This document shows, piece after piece, positions 1 to 9,769 of a stretch of DNA of 64,000 bases. Under the pieces are notes generated by a model that was not told where the DNA came from, ran no database searches, and worked only from the letters and a program-made list of their open reading frames with translations. Both the position numbers and the translations under genes were made by a program. Position 1 is the stretch's first letter. Each line of letters begins with the position of its first letter. This DNA is from Brevundimonas sp. (lineage in GTDB: Bacteria; Pseudomonadota; Alphaproteobacteria; Caulobacterales; Caulobacteraceae). The DNA is taken from the NCBI GenBank assembly GCA_004296955.1, contig SCVB01000096.1, positions 62,001-126,000 on the forward strand, written 5' to 3'.

Positions 1-310
1 GTTCGGCTCGCGACGACGCACGCGCGACAGGACACCACTCCGGGATCGGTGAATGGGCATCTGTATGCCCCCACAAGACAGCCGGACGCCCCGCGAAGAA
101 CAGTGGAGACGAGACCGTCAGGGCCAGGCCCGGGTCCCGCGAATGCCCGGTGAAGAGTGCGACCCCGGCCTCTCCGGCCGTGACCCGACGCGCCAGGGCC
201 GGATCTGTCAGCGGCCTGGTCGGTCGATAGCCCCTCCCTGAGGGTCGACCTGTCGGGCGCGGTCAGGGCCGGACCACGCAGACGAGCGGCCGGTGCATAC
301 GGCGTCGTTC
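1..310. other. Intergenic, no gene recognised
   Basis: About 310 bases at the window edge without a convincing gene. Short open frames exist on both strands but their translations are Arg/Pro-rich, lack a ribosome binding site and look like frames that are open only because of high GC. ftsZ, which might be expected downstream of ftsA on this strand, is not here. A gene could begin just outside the window. Confidence 0.5.
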
Positions 311-345
311 AAAAGAAAAGGGCGGCGGACCGAAGTCCGCCGCCC
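311..345 (-). terminator. Rho-independent terminator of the TonB receptor gene
   Basis: On the minus strand an 11-bp GC-rich perfect stem (320-330 with 335-345) closed by a TTCG tetraloop is followed by TTTTCTTTT (319-311). It lies about 27 bases after the stop codon of the receptor gene at 372, so it is well placed to end that transcript. Confidence 0.9.
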
Positions 346-371
346 CATTCCGTTTCAGTTCGAAGAACCGA

Positions 372-3300
372 TCAGAAGGACTTCGACAGGTTGATGAACA
401 CCGAGCGACCGACGAAGTCGTAGCCCGAGTACAGCGGCGAGTTGCCGATGCCGCCAACCCAGTAGCCCGAAGCGGTCGGGGGACGCTCGTTGAACACGTT
501 ACGCACACCGACCGTGGCGGTGACGTCGTCGTTCGACCATTGCACCGAGGCGCTGTGGAGGAAGTACTCGTCCACCGAGGAGTCGATGCCGTAGTCGTTC
601 TGCAGGCTCTCGCCGTTGCGGGCGAAGTAGTCGTCCTCGTCCGACATCGCATCGATCCATTCGACGCCCCAACGGGTGCGCCACTGATCCCACGAGTAGC
701 TGACGCTGGCCGTGGCCGACCATTCCGGATCGTTCAGCGTGCCCACCGAGTTGAAGACGGGATCGGTCGGGAACAGCTGGCTTTCACGGGTGATGTAGTT
801 GGTCACCGAAGCGTTCAGCACCAGGGAACCCGGGCCGACGTCCGTACGGTAGCGCAGGTTGTAGTCGAGACCGTGCAGGACGTCCGTCGCGATGTTGACG
901 TAGCCGTTGGTGACGGTCAGGCCGTTGGTCGCCGGGTTACGCTCAACCAGGGCGCAATAGCCCGTGTTCGAAGCGAACTCGGCCGGGGTCGAGTTGTAGC
1001 ACTGCGACAGGATGTAGCCCGTGCCGACCTGATCGACGCCGTTGTCGACTTCGATCTCGTAGTAGTCGACCGCGAACGACAGGTCGCCCCAACCCGCCGG
1101 CAGCGACGGCTGGAGGATCGCACCGATGGTCAGGTTCGACGAGGTTTCGGCGGCCAGACCGGCGGCGGCGCCGCCAGCCTGCAGAACCCGGACGCTGCTG
1201 GTGGCGGTGAAGCCGGCCGGCAGGCCTTCCGAGGCGCAGTTCGCGGCCCGGTTCGGGTTCACGCCCGGAGCGTCGTAGTCGTTACAGACGTCGTTGCCGC
1301 TGCCGATGAAGCCGGCCGTGGCGCCGAGGAACTGCTCGAACAGCGCCGGGGCGCGGTACGAGGTGCCGTAGGTGCCGCGCAGGGTCAGGAAGCTCACCGG
1401 CGTGTAGACGAGGCCGACCTTGTAGGTCGTGTCATCGCCGTACGACTCATAGTCGGTGTAGCGACCCGAGGCGGTGAGGGTCAGTTCCTGGGCCAGCGGC
1501 ACATTGGCCAGCAGCGGGATCTCGATCTCACCGAAGACTTCCCAAACCGAGTCGGTGCCGCGGGTGATGGCGGCGGTCGAGAAGTTGTAGGTGTTGCTGT
1601 TCTGGGAATCCAGGCCAGGCGTGTCGTCGATCTCGGCTTCGCGATATTCGGCGCCGAAATAGGTCTGGATCTGACCGGCGGGCAGGGTGAACAGCGGACC
1701 GTTGATGCCGGCGCTGAACACGGACTCGGTGTACTTCGTGACGCCGGTGACCGGACGGAACACGTAGTTCACCCAGTCGGCGGGCAGGTCGCCGCCGATG
1801 GTCGCCGAGTTCAGGAACGGAGCCGGAATACACATCGTCGTCGGGGCGCCGACGTTGGCGGCGCAGGTGAAGCCACCGCGAACCAGATAGTCGGGCGTGC
1901 CGACCGGAGCCGCAACCACGTTCAGGCTGCGGACCAGGCGATCCGTCAGGAACTGCTCGGACGTGTACTCGGATTCCGACGAGGTGTAGCTGCCGTAGAC
2001 GTCATATTCCCAGTCGGGAATGAAGAAGTCGCCGCGGATGCCGACCAGGTTCTTGGCGAAGTCAACCGTCTGCCAGGAGTCGTAGTTGCCGAAGCCGATG
2101 AAGGCGCGAGCCTGCACCGTCGAACCCGGGTTCAGGCCCTGGTTCGGGGCGAACGGCGCGAGCGCCGCGATCTGCGCCGGAACCAGCGGGCTGCCGGTGG
2201 CGTAGTCGAGGGCCAGCTGGCGGTAGCCGACCTGGCTGGATTCACGACGGTTGAACAGCGATTCCGCGTAGATCTCGGCATTGCCGAGCGCGCCGAGATC
2301 ATAGCCGCCCGCCACGAAGAAGGTCGTCACATCGACCGGCGAGTAGAGCGAGTTGTTCAGCATGTCGGGATCGAAGGTGTCCCGGACGCTGAGGTTGTTG
2401 GCGCCGCCGCCGACGCCTTCGAAGCCGACGAGGCCGGTCGTGACGGCCGAGTTCGGGCGCCAGCGGTTGAAGGCGGTGCCGACCGAGCCGGGCGCGCCCA
2501 CGCCCGTACGGGCCGCGGTGCCGATGGTGTTGATGGTGACGCCGCCGTTATCCAGCGAGAAGCACTTCGATTCGCCGGTCATCGGATCGATGTAGTCGGA
2601 GAAGCCGAAGGCAGCGCCTTCGCCGGTGAAGCCGGCGGTCGGGCAGTGCGCCCAGTCGCGGGCGCCGACCGTCAGCTCTTCGCGGCTGTAGTATTCAGCC
2701 GAGCCGATCAGGTGCCAGCGGTCGCCGCTCAGGCCGCCCGCAACCGAGAAGCGCGACTGGTCGCCTTCGCCGTTCGCGTCGGTCGTGGCGTTGTACTGGC
2801 CCTCGACGATGATGCCTTCGAGGTTGTCACGGGTCACGATGTTGATAACGCCGGCCACGGCGTCCGAGCCGTAGATCGACGAGGCGCCGTCACGCAGCAC
2901 TTCGACGCGCTCGATCAGGGCCGAGGGCAGCACGTTCAGGTCGGCGGAGCCGACCGAGCCGCGCGAACCGGCGGGAGCGACGCGGCGGCCGTTCAGCAGA
3001 ACCAGGGTGCGGGTCGGGCCAAGGCCGCGCAGCGAGACCGTGTTCACGCCCGGGCCGCCGTCGACCACGAAGCCGCCGAACAGGTTGTTGATCTGGGCGC
3101 TGCCGCCGGTGACGGCCGTGCCCTGAAGGATTTCGGTGGTGGAGGCGAGACCGGCCAGGACAGCGTCGTCCCGCGTGATCACGGTTACCGGCGACGGCGA
3201 GTTGTAGGTGTCGCGACGGATGCGCGAGCCGACGACAACGACGTCACCCAGTTCAGCGGCCTCTTCCTCGTCGTCCTGCGACTGGTCCTGGGCCATCGCC

Positions 3301-3386
3301 GCAGAAGGCATCACCGACAGGACGCTGAAGGCGGCCAGACCGGCTACCATGGTAGAGGTGAGCAGGCGCTCTTTTGAGATAGACAT
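372..3386 (-). CDS. TonB-dependent outer-membrane receptor
   Basis: A 1004-residue outer-membrane beta-barrel transporter that takes up a ligand with energy from TonB-ExbBD. An N-terminal signal peptide ends near residue 33 (after AMA). It is followed by an acidic linker, a TonB-box-like GDVVVVGSRI, the plug domain (about residues 45-175, with VLLNGRRVAP and RVEVLRDGASSIYGSDA), and a barrel ending in the typical terminal Phe (INLSKSF). There is no STN domain, so no sigma signalling is implied. A GTG at 3389 is an alternative start; ATG at 3386 follows GGGGAG. The gene sits where ftsZ might be expected after ftsA and has its own terminator. Its large size suggests a carbohydrate or other complex substrate, but the ligand cannot be told from sequence. 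Confidence 0.93.
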   Translation of the reverse strand: MSISKERLLTSTMVAGLAAFSVLSVMPSAAMAQDQSQDDEEEAAELGDVVVVGSRIRRDTYNSPSPVTVITRDDAVLAGLASTTEILQGTAVTGGSAQINNLFGGFVVDGGPGVNTVSLRGLGPTRTLVLLNGRRVAPAGSRGSVGSADLNVLPSALIERVEVLRDGASSIYGSDAVAGVINIVTRDNLEGIIVEGQYNATTDANGEGDQSRFSVAGGLSGDRWHLIGSAEYYSREELTVGARDWAHCPTAGFTGEGAAFGFSDYIDPMTGESKCFSLDNGGVTINTIGTAARTGVGAPGSVGTAFNRWRPNSAVTTGLVGFEGVGGGANNLSVRDTFDPDMLNNSLYSPVDVTTFFVAGGYDLGALGNAEIYAESLFNRRESSQVGYRQLALDYATGSPLVPAQIAALAPFAPNQGLNPGSTVQARAFIGFGNYDSWQTVDFAKNLVGIRGDFFIPDWEYDVYGSYTSSESEYTSEQFLTDRLVRSLNVVAAPVGTPDYLVRGGFTCAANVGAPTTMCIPAPFLNSATIGGDLPADWVNYVFRPVTGVTKYTESVFSAGINGPLFTLPAGQIQTYFGAEYREAEIDDTPGLDSQNSNTYNFSTAAITRGTDSVWEVFGEIEIPLLANVPLAQELTLTASGRYTDYESYGDDTTYKVGLVYTPVSFLTLRGTYGTSYRAPALFEQFLGATAGFIGSGNDVCNDYDAPGVNPNRAANCASEGLPAGFTATSSVRVLQAGGAAAGLAAETSSNLTIGAILQPSLPAGWGDLSFAVDYYEIEVDNGVDQVGTGYILSQCYNSTPAEFASNTGYCALVERNPATNGLTVTNGYVNIATDVLHGLDYNLRYRTDVGPGSLVLNASVTNYITRESQLFPTDPVFNSVGTLNDPEWSATASVSYSWDQWRTRWGVEWIDAMSDEDDYFARNGESLQNDYGIDSSVDEYFLHSASVQWSNDDVTATVGVRNVFNERPPTASGYWVGGIGNSPLYSGYDFVGRSVFINLSKSF

Positions 3387-3433
3387 CACTCGGATAACTC
3401 CCCGATTTAAGGATTATTGCGGCAGCCAGACGA

Positions 3434-3465
3434 CATGCCACACCCCATGCCACATGCATGCCACA
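3434..3465 (-). repeat. Three direct copies of TGTGGCATG upstream of the receptor gene
   Basis: Three exact copies of TGTGGCATG (minus strand) lie at 3465-3457, 3454-3446 and 3442-3434, about one helical turn apart (11 and 12 bp). They sit 48-80 bp upstream of the receptor start. This is a candidate operator or leader element; nothing shows which protein would bind. Confidence 0.6.
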
Positions 3466-3563
3466 TCCGTAACGAGCCTAACCCTGTCGTGGCAAGCTTG
3501 CAGATGTAAGCGAACGCCAGTTCGACATTCGACCGTCACAACAAGGACACACTGTTTTCGCGG

Positions 3564-4892
3564 TCACAGGTTCTCGCGCAACCAGCCGGCGGCGCGCGCC
3601 ACGATCCCGCCCCGGTGGACCCGTGGCGCATCTGCGGCAGAAATCTGGCGCGACATGAGCTTGCGGGCTGACACGGCCTCCCGCGGTCCGTAGGCCGCGC
3701 GCAGGAGGACGCCCGCGGCGGAGCAGAACGCCGGGCCCGAAGCCGCGTCGGCGAGGTGCGGCGCCCGCTGGGGCTTGCCGAGGCGCACGGGGCGGTCGAA
3801 CACGCGAATCGCCAGTTCCCGCACCCCGTTCAGCTGACTGGCGCCGCCGGTCAGGACCAGGCCCGCGCCGGGCTCCAGCCCCACGCCGGCGTTGCGCAGC
3901 CGGTCGCGCAGCAGCTCCAGCGTCTCCTCGACCCGCGGGGCGATGACGGTCTTGAGCATGGCGCGCTGGACGAAGATCGGTCCGGCCGACGCGTCCTCGC
4001 CGCGCGGCGGGGCCTCCAGCATCTCGCGATCCTCGTGGGCGTTGGCCATGGCCGAGCCGTGCAGGGTCTTCAGCCGCTCAGCCCCCGCCCGCGAGGTCGA
4101 CAGGCCGCGCGCGATGTCGGCCGTGACGTGATCGCCGCCGACGTTCAGCGACTCGATATGCAGCAGCGACCGTCCGCCCCAGACCGCCGCCGAGGTCGAG
4201 CCGCCGCCCATGTCGATGCAGACGCAGCCGAGATCCATCTCGTCGTCTTCCAGCGCCGCCAGCGACGACACCACCGGCGCCGCCGCCACGCCCTGCAGGT
4301 CGAGATGGGCCAGCTCCAGACAGTGACTCAGGCCGTTGAAGGCGCTCTCGGCCATGGAGACGACGAGCAGGTCCAGCCCCAGCGAATGGCCCTTCATCGA
4401 GCGCGGATCATGCACCCCCCTCGCCCCGTCCACCGACCAGGCGATCGGCAGGACGTGGATCGGCCGGCGGTTGGGCAGGCGGATCTGGGCCAGGGCCATA
4501 CCGATGGCCCGCGCCAGATCGGCGTCGCCGACCGGGGTGGCCCCCAGCGAGACCCGCGCCTGGACCCGGTGGCTGGCCATCTGGCCGATGGCGGTGGTGA
4601 CGACGACGCCGGAAACCGGACAGCCGGCCGCCCGCTCGGCGCGTTCGACGGCATGGCCGATGGCCTGGGCCGCCTCGTCCATATTGACGATGCCCCCGCC
4701 GCGCACGCCGCGCGACTGGACGTGCCCGGCCCCCGCGACGCGGATGGTGCGGTCGGCATGGCGCACGCCGTCGGCCTTCATGATGAAACAGGCGACCTTG
4801 GACTGGCCCAAGTCGAGCGCCGCCACCACCGGCGCCCGGCCCGCCGCGCGGCCGGCGCTGTCCACAGTCTTGTCCACAGTCCGCCCGGTCAT
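3564..4892 (-). CDS. ftsA: Cell division protein FtsA
   Basis: Actin-like ATPase that tethers FtsZ to the inner membrane and recruits late division proteins. The 442-residue protein has the phosphate-1 motif AALDLGQSKVACFI (residues 24-37), phosphate-2 motif VCIDMGGGST (224-233), and adenosine motif VLTGGASQLNGV (near 350). It ends in an amphipathic membrane-targeting helix, GIVARAAGWLRENL, typical of alphaproteobacterial FtsA. It lies 16 bp after ftsQ and is the last gene of the murC-murB-ddl-ftsQ-ftsA run. Unusually, the next gene downstream is a TonB receptor, not ftsZ. Confidence 0.95.
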   Translation of the reverse strand: MTGRTVDKTVDSAGRAAGRAPVVAALDLGQSKVACFIMKADGVRHADRTIRVAGAGHVQSRGVRGGGIVNMDEAAQAIGHAVERAERAAGCPVSGVVVTTAIGQMASHRVQARVSLGATPVGDADLARAIGMALAQIRLPNRRPIHVLPIAWSVDGARGVHDPRSMKGHSLGLDLLVVSMAESAFNGLSHCLELAHLDLQGVAAAPVVSSLAALEDDEMDLGCVCIDMGGGSTSAAVWGGRSLLHIESLNVGGDHVTADIARGLSTSRAGAERLKTLHGSAMANAHEDREMLEAPPRGEDASAGPIFVQRAMLKTVIAPRVEETLELLRDRLRNAGVGLEPGAGLVLTGGASQLNGVRELAIRVFDRPVRLGKPQRAPHLADAASGPAFCSAAGVLLRAAYGPREAVSARKLMSRQISAADAPRVHRGGIVARAAGWLRENL

Positions 4893-4908
4893 CTGTCGTC
4901 TCTCATTC

Positions 4909-5796
4909 TTACGCTTCGCCGGCGGAGGGCCGGACGGCGACCTCCTCGGGCGTTCTCAGGTCAATGCGGGCGAAGCCCAGCTCCAGCAGCCGTTCGCGCT
5001 GGTCCAGGGCGTCCAGCTGGATCAGGGCCGCCTCCTGGTTGGAGGCTGGCAGCTGGATCAGACTGCCGTCCTTGAGCCTCAGGTCCCAGCGTCGCTCGTC
5101 GACGCGCACCAGCGCCTCGACCCGGCTGGCCAGCCGCGGACGCTGCGCGATCAGGGGCAGGACCTCGGAGGCCGCCTGTTCGGCGCCCTTGCCGACGACC
5201 AGCGGCAGGTTCGGATAGCGGCCGGCGTCGGCCCCGGCGATGACCTGGCCGTGGCTGTCGATGACCTGGTTCACCCCGCCGGTCTGCCAGACCGCCAGCC
5301 GGTCATGCTCGACGACGTGCACGATCAGGGTATCGGGCAGCAGCCGCACCACCCGCGCCGACTTGACCCAGCCGATCGCCTCGACCCGCTCGCGCACGGC
5401 GTCGAGATCGATGGAGGTCATCGGCTGATCCGCCGAAAGCTGCACCGCCTGCTGGATGGCACGTGTGGCCTCGGGGCTCTCGCCCTCGATGAACACCTTC
5501 TCCAGCTTCAGGCCGAGGCCGGCGGTCATCCCGTCCACGCCGTGGCCGATCGAGGCGCCGATACGCTCGGCCCGCGCGCCCGTCGCCAGGACGCCGGCGA
5601 GCAGCAGCACGCCGGCGGCGATGGAGATCACGACTGCGCGGGGCGACAGGTCGAGACGGCCCAGCGCCGCCATCTTCCCGGGCGTGGCCTGGGCGTTGCG
5701 CGGCGCACGGCCGCCTCCCCGGGATTTGGGAGCCGTGCCGCGTTTTGCAGGCTGGTTCGAACTCTGTCGCCGACCGCCGCGAACTACCGCGGGCAT
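4909..5796 (-). CDS. ftsQ: Cell division protein FtsQ
   Basis: Bitopic inner-membrane protein of the divisome that links the cytoplasmic ring with FtsB/FtsL. The 295-residue product has a basic, disordered cytoplasmic N-terminus, one membrane segment (about residues 54-73), a POTRA domain (about 96-168, [10 protein letters not shown] onward) and the FtsQ beta domain. An in-frame ATG exists at 5817, but the ATG at 5796 is preferred because GGAGG lies 7 bases before it; it overlaps the end of ddl by 13 bp. The N-terminus is rich in Arg, Gly and Pro, as in Caulobacter FtsQ. Confidence 0.93.
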   Translation of the reverse strand: MPAVVRGGRRQSSNQPAKRGTAPKSRGGGRAPRNAQATPGKMAALGRLDLSPRAVVISIAAGVLLLAGVLATGARAERIGASIGHGVDGMTAGLGLKLEKVFIEGESPEATRAIQQAVQLSADQPMTSIDLDAVRERVEAIGWVKSARVVRLLPDTLIVHVVEHDRLAVWQTGGVNQVIDSHGQVIAGADAGRYPNLPLVVGKGAEQAASEVLPLIAQRPRLASRVEALVRVDERRWDLRLKDGSLIQLPASNQEAALIQLDALDQRERLLELGFARIDLRTPEEVAVRPSAGEA

Positions 5797-6719
5797 GAGG
5801 CGTCCTCCACCATCCACCGTACCAATGCGTTGTAGTCCATCCCGACATGGGCGGCCTGCTCTGGACTGAGCGAGGTCGGGGTCATGCCGGGCTGGGTATT
5901 GACCTCCAGAAGGACCAGTTCGTCCTTAATATCGTCATAACGAAAGTCGGATCGCGAGACGCCGCGGCAGCCCATCGCGGCGTGCGCCAGCTCGGATTCC
6001 CGCAGGGCCCGCTCGAATACATGCGGCGGCAGAACCGCCGGCAGCACATGGCTGGAGCCGCCCGGCGCGTATTTGGCCTCATAGTCGTAGAAGCCCTTGG
6101 CCGGGGTGATGTCGGTGATGGTCAGGGCGCGCGGCCCGGACTTCTCCCCAAGAACCGTGACGGCCAGCTCCTTGCCGGCGATGAAGGGCTCGACCATCAC
6201 CCGGTCGCCATAGGTCCAGCTTGCCTCGCCCGGCGCCGCGCACGGCGGCTCGCCCTCGCGCACCAGATAGACTCCGACGGAGGAGCCCTCGGCGTTCGGC
6301 TTGATCACATAGGGCGGCGGGATGACGTGGCTGCGCGCGACCTCAAAGCGGTCGAACAGCCCGCCGCCGGGCACGACGACGCCCGCGGCCGCGAGCACCG
6401 CCTTGGACTTCTCCTTGTCCATGGCCAGGGCCGAGGCGAGCACCCCGGAATGGGTATAGGGAAGGCCCAGCGTCTCCAGCACGCCCTGGACGCAGCCGTC
6501 CTCGCCCCATTCGCCGTGCAGGGCGTTGAAGACGACATCGGGTTTCAGATCGGACAGCACCTGCGCAAGGTCGCGGCCGGCGTCGACACGGCTGACCCGC
6601 GCCACCTGCCCTTCCAGGGCGTCGGCGCACATCTTGCCCGAGCTCAGGGACACCTCCCGTTCGGACGACAGTCCGCCCATCAGGACGGCGACGTGCAGGT
6701 CTGCGAACGGGCGGGTCAT
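5784..6719 (-). CDS. ddl: D-alanine--D-alanine ligase
   Basis: ATP-grasp enzyme that makes the D-Ala-D-Ala dipeptide for peptidoglycan precursors. The 311-residue protein is of normal DdlB length. It shows [15 protein letters not shown] (residues 14-28), the Ser-rich loop [13 protein letters not shown], and the Mg-binding/ligand end [12 protein letters not shown]. It lies between murB (12 bp gap) and ftsQ (overlap), the usual position in the dcw cluster. Confidence 0.96.
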   Translation of the reverse strand: MTRPFADLHVAVLMGGLSSEREVSLSSGKMCADALEGQVARVSRVDAGRDLAQVLSDLKPDVVFNALHGEWGEDGCVQGVLETLGLPYTHSGVLASALAMDKEKSKAVLAAAGVVVPGGGLFDRFEVARSHVIPPPYVIKPNAEGSSVGVYLVREGEPPCAAPGEASWTYGDRVMVEPFIAGKELAVTVLGEKSGPRALTITDITPAKGFYDYEAKYAPGGSSHVLPAVLPPHVFERALRESELAHAAMGCRGVSRSDFRYDDIKDELVLLEVNTQPGMTPTSLSPEQAAHVGMDYNALVRWMVEDASCPR

Positions 6720-6731
6720 GGGAGGATCAAC

Positions 6732-7634
6732 TCAGAGCGGGCGGCCGATCCTCTTGATCTCCCACTCCAGGTTTACGTTCAGTTTACTTTGAACGTCGGC
6801 GCGCACGGCGTCTCCGAGACCCTCGATATCCGCCGCCGTGGCCTCGCCGGGATTGATCATGAAATTGCTGTGCAATTCACTGAACATGGCCCCGCCGCCC
6901 GTCGCCTTGAACAGTTTCCCGCGCCAACCCGCCTCATCGACCAGCTTCCACGAAGAATGACCCGGCGGGTTCTTGAAGGTTGAGCCCCCGGTCTTCTCGC
7001 GGATCGGCTGGGTCAGTTCGCGGCGGGAGGTGATCTCGGCGATGCGCGCCGCGACAGCCTCGGGGGCGTCGGGCGTGCCGCGGAAGGTCGCCTCGATCCA
7101 GATGATGTCGGCCGGCGCCTCGGAGTGGCGATAGGTGTAGCCGAAATCGGCCAGCGCATAGTCGACCCGCTCCCCCGCGCGCGTCACGCCCCGGGCCGAG
7201 ACGAGAATGTCCTTCGTCTCGGCGCCGTAGCAGCCGGCGTTCATGGTCAGGGCCCCGCCGATCGTCCCGGGAATGCCCGCATAGAACTCCAGCCCGGCCA
7301 GGCCGGCCTTGGCCGAGGCCCGCGCCACCATGGAGTCCAGCGCCCCTGCGCCGGCGGTGATCGTGTCGCCCTCGGTTGTGATCCCGGCGAACGGCCGCCC
7401 GGCCAGCCGCACGACCACCCCCTCGACGCCGCCGTCCCGGACGATGACGTTTGAGCCAACACCCAGCACGGTCACCGGGACGGCCGGATCCAACGCTTTC
7501 AGGAAGTCGGCGAGGTCGTCGGCATCGGCCGGAATGAACAGGGCGTCGGCGTTTCCGCCCACCCGGAACCAGGTGAACGGCCCCAGCGGCTCGTCGCGCA
7601 GCAGCTTGCCGCGCACGTCAGGCAGAGAGATCAA
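6732..7634 (-). CDS. murB: UDP-N-acetylenolpyruvoylglucosamine reductase MurB
   Basis: FAD enzyme that reduces UDP-GlcNAc-enolpyruvate to UDP-MurNAc with NADPH. The product (300 residues) begins ISLPDVRGK after the initiator and has [25 protein letters not shown], the FAD-binding [20 protein letters not shown] and the catalytic Ser loop [10 protein letters not shown]. The start is taken as the TTG at 7634 that overlaps the murC stop (TTGA). GGAGG lies 7 bases upstream, and the protein then begins as MurB normally does. A longer in-frame ATG at 7673 would lie inside murC and adds an untypical Gly/Ala-rich tail. Confidence 0.94.
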   Translation of the reverse strand: MISLPDVRGKLLRDEPLGPFTWFRVGGNADALFIPADADDLADFLKALDPAVPVTVLGVGSNVIVRDGGVEGVVVRLAGRPFAGITTEGDTITAGAGALDSMVARASAKAGLAGLEFYAGIPGTIGGALTMNAGCYGAETKDILVSARGVTRAGERVDYALADFGYTYRHSEAPADIIWIEATFRGTPDAPEAVAARIAEITSRRELTQPIREKTGGSTFKNPPGHSSWKLVDEAGWRGKLFKATGGGAMFSELHSNFMINPGEATAADIEGLGDAVRADVQSKLNVNLEWEIKRIGRPL

Positions 7635-9061
7635 CCCAGCGCCTCCAGCTGCCCCGGCAGGGCATAGGCCCACTGGGTGATGTCCCCAGCCCCCAGCAGC
7701 ACCACCAGATCGCCGTCCTTCGCCTCGGCCGCAATCACCCCCGGAAGGGCCTCGACGCTCTCCAGCGGCTGCACCGACCGGTGGCCGAAGCGGCGGATGC
7801 CCTCGACCAGGGCGTCCTTGTCGACCCCCTCGATCGGCGTCTCGCCGGCGGCGTAGACGTCGGCCACGAACACCGCATCGGCGTCCGAGAAACAGGTCGA
7901 GAACTCCTCCATCAGGTCGCGCAGCCGGGTGAACCGGTGCGGCTGGACCACGGCGATGACGCGGCCCTCGGCCACCTGACGCGCGGCCTTCAGCACGGCG
8001 GCGATCTCGACCGGGTGGTGGCCGTAGTCGTCGACGATCCGCACCCCCCCGACCACGCCCGTGGTGGTGAACCGCCGCCGCACGCCCCCAAAGCCGGCCA
8101 GGCCCGCCTTGATCGCCTCGTCCGACACATCCAGCTCGCGGGCCACGGCGATGGCGGCCAGGGCGTTGGCGACATTGTGCCAGCCGGCCATGGGGAGGTG
8201 CAGACCCGTGATCCGGATCGGCTCGTCCAGCGCGGCCAGGCCCTGGCCCTGGATCACCACATCGAAGCGGCAGCCGTCGGGCTTCATCTCGACATTGTCG
8301 GCCCGGACCATGGCCTGGGGGTTGACCCCATAGGTCACCAGCCGCCGGTTATCGATCGAGGCGACCAGCCGCTGCACCTCGGGATGGTCGAGGCAGACGG
8401 CGGCGAAGCCGTAGAAGGGGATGTTCTCGACGAAGTCGACGAACGCCTTCCGCACCCCGTCGAAGTCGCCGTAGTGGTCGAGGTGTTCGGGGTCGATGTT
8501 TGTGACGATGGCCACCGTCGACTTCAGGCGCAGGAAGCTGCCGTCGCTCTCGTCGGCCTCGACCACGATCCAGTCGCCGTCGCCGACCTTGGCGTTGGTG
8601 CCATAGGCATTGATGATGCCGCCGTTGACCACCGTCGGGTCCAGCCCGCCGGCGTCGAGGATGGCCGCCACCATGGAGGTCGTCGTGGTCTTGCCGTGCG
8701 TCCCGCCGACGGCGATCGAGAACTGCAGCCGCATCAGCTCGGCCAGCATCTCGGCCCGGCGGACCAGCGGGATGCGCCGCTCGCGGGCGACCATCATCTC
8801 GGGATTGGTCGGCTTGACCGCGGTCGAATAGACCACCGCCGAGACGCCGTCGCCTATGTGAGCGGCATCGTGGCCGATGAAGACCTTGGCCCCGAGCTTC
8901 TCCAGCCGCTCGGTGTTGGCGCTGGCCTTGGCGTCAGAGCCCTGCACCGAATAACCGATCTTGAGCATGATCTCAGCGATGCCGCTCATGCCGATGCCGC
9001 CTATGCCCACGAAATGGACGGGGCCGAGGTCGAACGGTACGGGGCGAAGGCGAGCGATCAT
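7631..9061 (-). CDS. murC: UDP-N-acetylmuramate--L-alanine ligase
   Basis: Mur ligase that adds L-Ala to UDP-MurNAc. The 476-residue protein has the N-terminal nucleotide fold [16 protein letters not shown], the ATP loop [13 protein letters not shown], central-domain [14 protein letters not shown] and C-terminal [10 protein letters not shown]. It is the first gene of the visible dcw block and lies 48 bp after the scpB stop. murG and ftsW, which usually precede murC, are not in this window, so the cluster is split here. Confidence 0.97.
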   Translation of the reverse strand: MIARLRPVPFDLGPVHFVGIGGIGMSGIAEIMLKIGYSVQGSDAKASANTERLEKLGAKVFIGHDAAHIGDGVSAVVYSTAVKPTNPEMMVARERRIPLVRRAEMLAELMRLQFSIAVGGTHGKTTTTSMVAAILDAGGLDPTVVNGGIINAYGTNAKVGDGDWIVVEADESDGSFLRLKSTVAIVTNIDPEHLDHYGDFDGVRKAFVDFVENIPFYGFAAVCLDHPEVQRLVASIDNRRLVTYGVNPQAMVRADNVEMKPDGCRFDVVIQGQGLAALDEPIRITGLHLPMAGWHNVANALAAIAVARELDVSDEAIKAGLAGFGGVRRRFTTTGVVGGVRIVDDYGHHPVEIAAVLKAARQVAEGRVIAVVQPHRFTRLRDLMEEFSTCFSDADAVFVADVYAAGETPIEGVDKDALVEGIRRFGHRSVQPLESVEALPGVIAAEAKDGDLVVLLGAGDITQWAYALPGQLEALG

Positions 9062-9109
9062 CCCAGCGGATTAGCAAGGGTCGCAGAGGAATGCGACACC
9101 CTGACGTGG

Positions 9110-9769
9110 TTAGTCCTCCGCCACGAAATCCTGCGCGAACTCGGGCGCATCCTCTTCCCCCGGCAGCAGCGGTTCGTCGTCGCCGTCCGTGGCGCGCGAC
9201 GGGTCCGGCACCTCGAAGCCGACTGGGATTGACAGGTCCAGCAACCCGGCCGCCTTCATCTCCTGAACCCCGGGCAGGTCGTACAGATTGGACAGGCCGA
9301 AATGCTCCAGGAACCGGTCGGCGGTGCCGTAGGTCACCGGCCGACCCGGCGTCCGCCGCCGGCCGCGCAGCCGCACGAACCCCATCTCCAGCAGCAGGTC
9401 CAGCGTGCCCTTGGACAGCGAAACCCCCCGCACGCTCTCGATCTCCGCCCGGGTGCAGGGCTGGTGATAGGCGATGATGGCCAGGGTCTCGAGCGCGGCC
9501 TTGGACAGCCGCCGCGGCTCCTCGCGCTCCTCGGTCATCAGGAAGGACAGGTCCGGCGCGGTGCGGAAGCGCCAGCGGTCGGCGACGCATTCCAGCTCGA
9601 CGCCCCGCCCCTGGTAGCGTTCCCGCAGGGCCGAGATGGCCCCGCCCACGTCCGCCCCCTCAGGCAGGCGGCGCGCGATCTCGGCCGCCGACAGCGGGCC
9701 CGCCGCGGCGAACAGCAGGGCCTCGACGCGGCGTTCGATCTCACCGTGATCGGGTGCGAACTGGATCAT
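9110..9769 (-). CDS. scpB: Segregation and condensation protein B
   Basis: Winged-helix subunit of the SMC-ScpAB condensin, which compacts and segregates the chromosome. The 219-residue protein has two winged-helix domains; typical parts are EALLFAAAGPLSAAEIARRL (about 14-33), KAALETLAIIAYHQPCTRAE and GRPVTYGTADRFLEHFGL. It overlaps the end of scpA by 4 bp, so the two are translationally linked. The acidic C-terminal tail is probably disordered. Confidence 0.95.
   Translation of the reverse strand: MIQFAPDHGEIERRVEALLFAAAGPLSAAEIARRLPEGADVGGAISALRERYQGRGVELECVADRWRFRTAPDLSFLMTEEREEPRRLSKAALETLAIIAYHQPCTRAEIESVRGVSLSKGTLDLLLEMGFVRLRGRRRTPGRPVTYGTADRFLEHFGLSNLYDLPGVQEMKAAGLLDLSIPVGFEVPDPSRATDGDDEPLLPGEEDAPEFAQDFVAED

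Noticed and set aside
53-241. A 62-residue frame at the window start
   Set aside because: No ribosome binding site, Arg/Pro-rich, no similarity that I recognise; too weak to list as a gene.
540-3377. A 945-residue plus-strand open frame opposite the TonB receptor gene
   Set aside because: High-GC antisense frame with few stops; its translation is Arg/Val/Asp-rich without any domain, while the minus strand encodes a clear receptor.
3434-3465. CRISPR-like repeats
   Set aside because: Three 9-bp copies with 2-3 bp spacers are far too short; no cas genes in the window.
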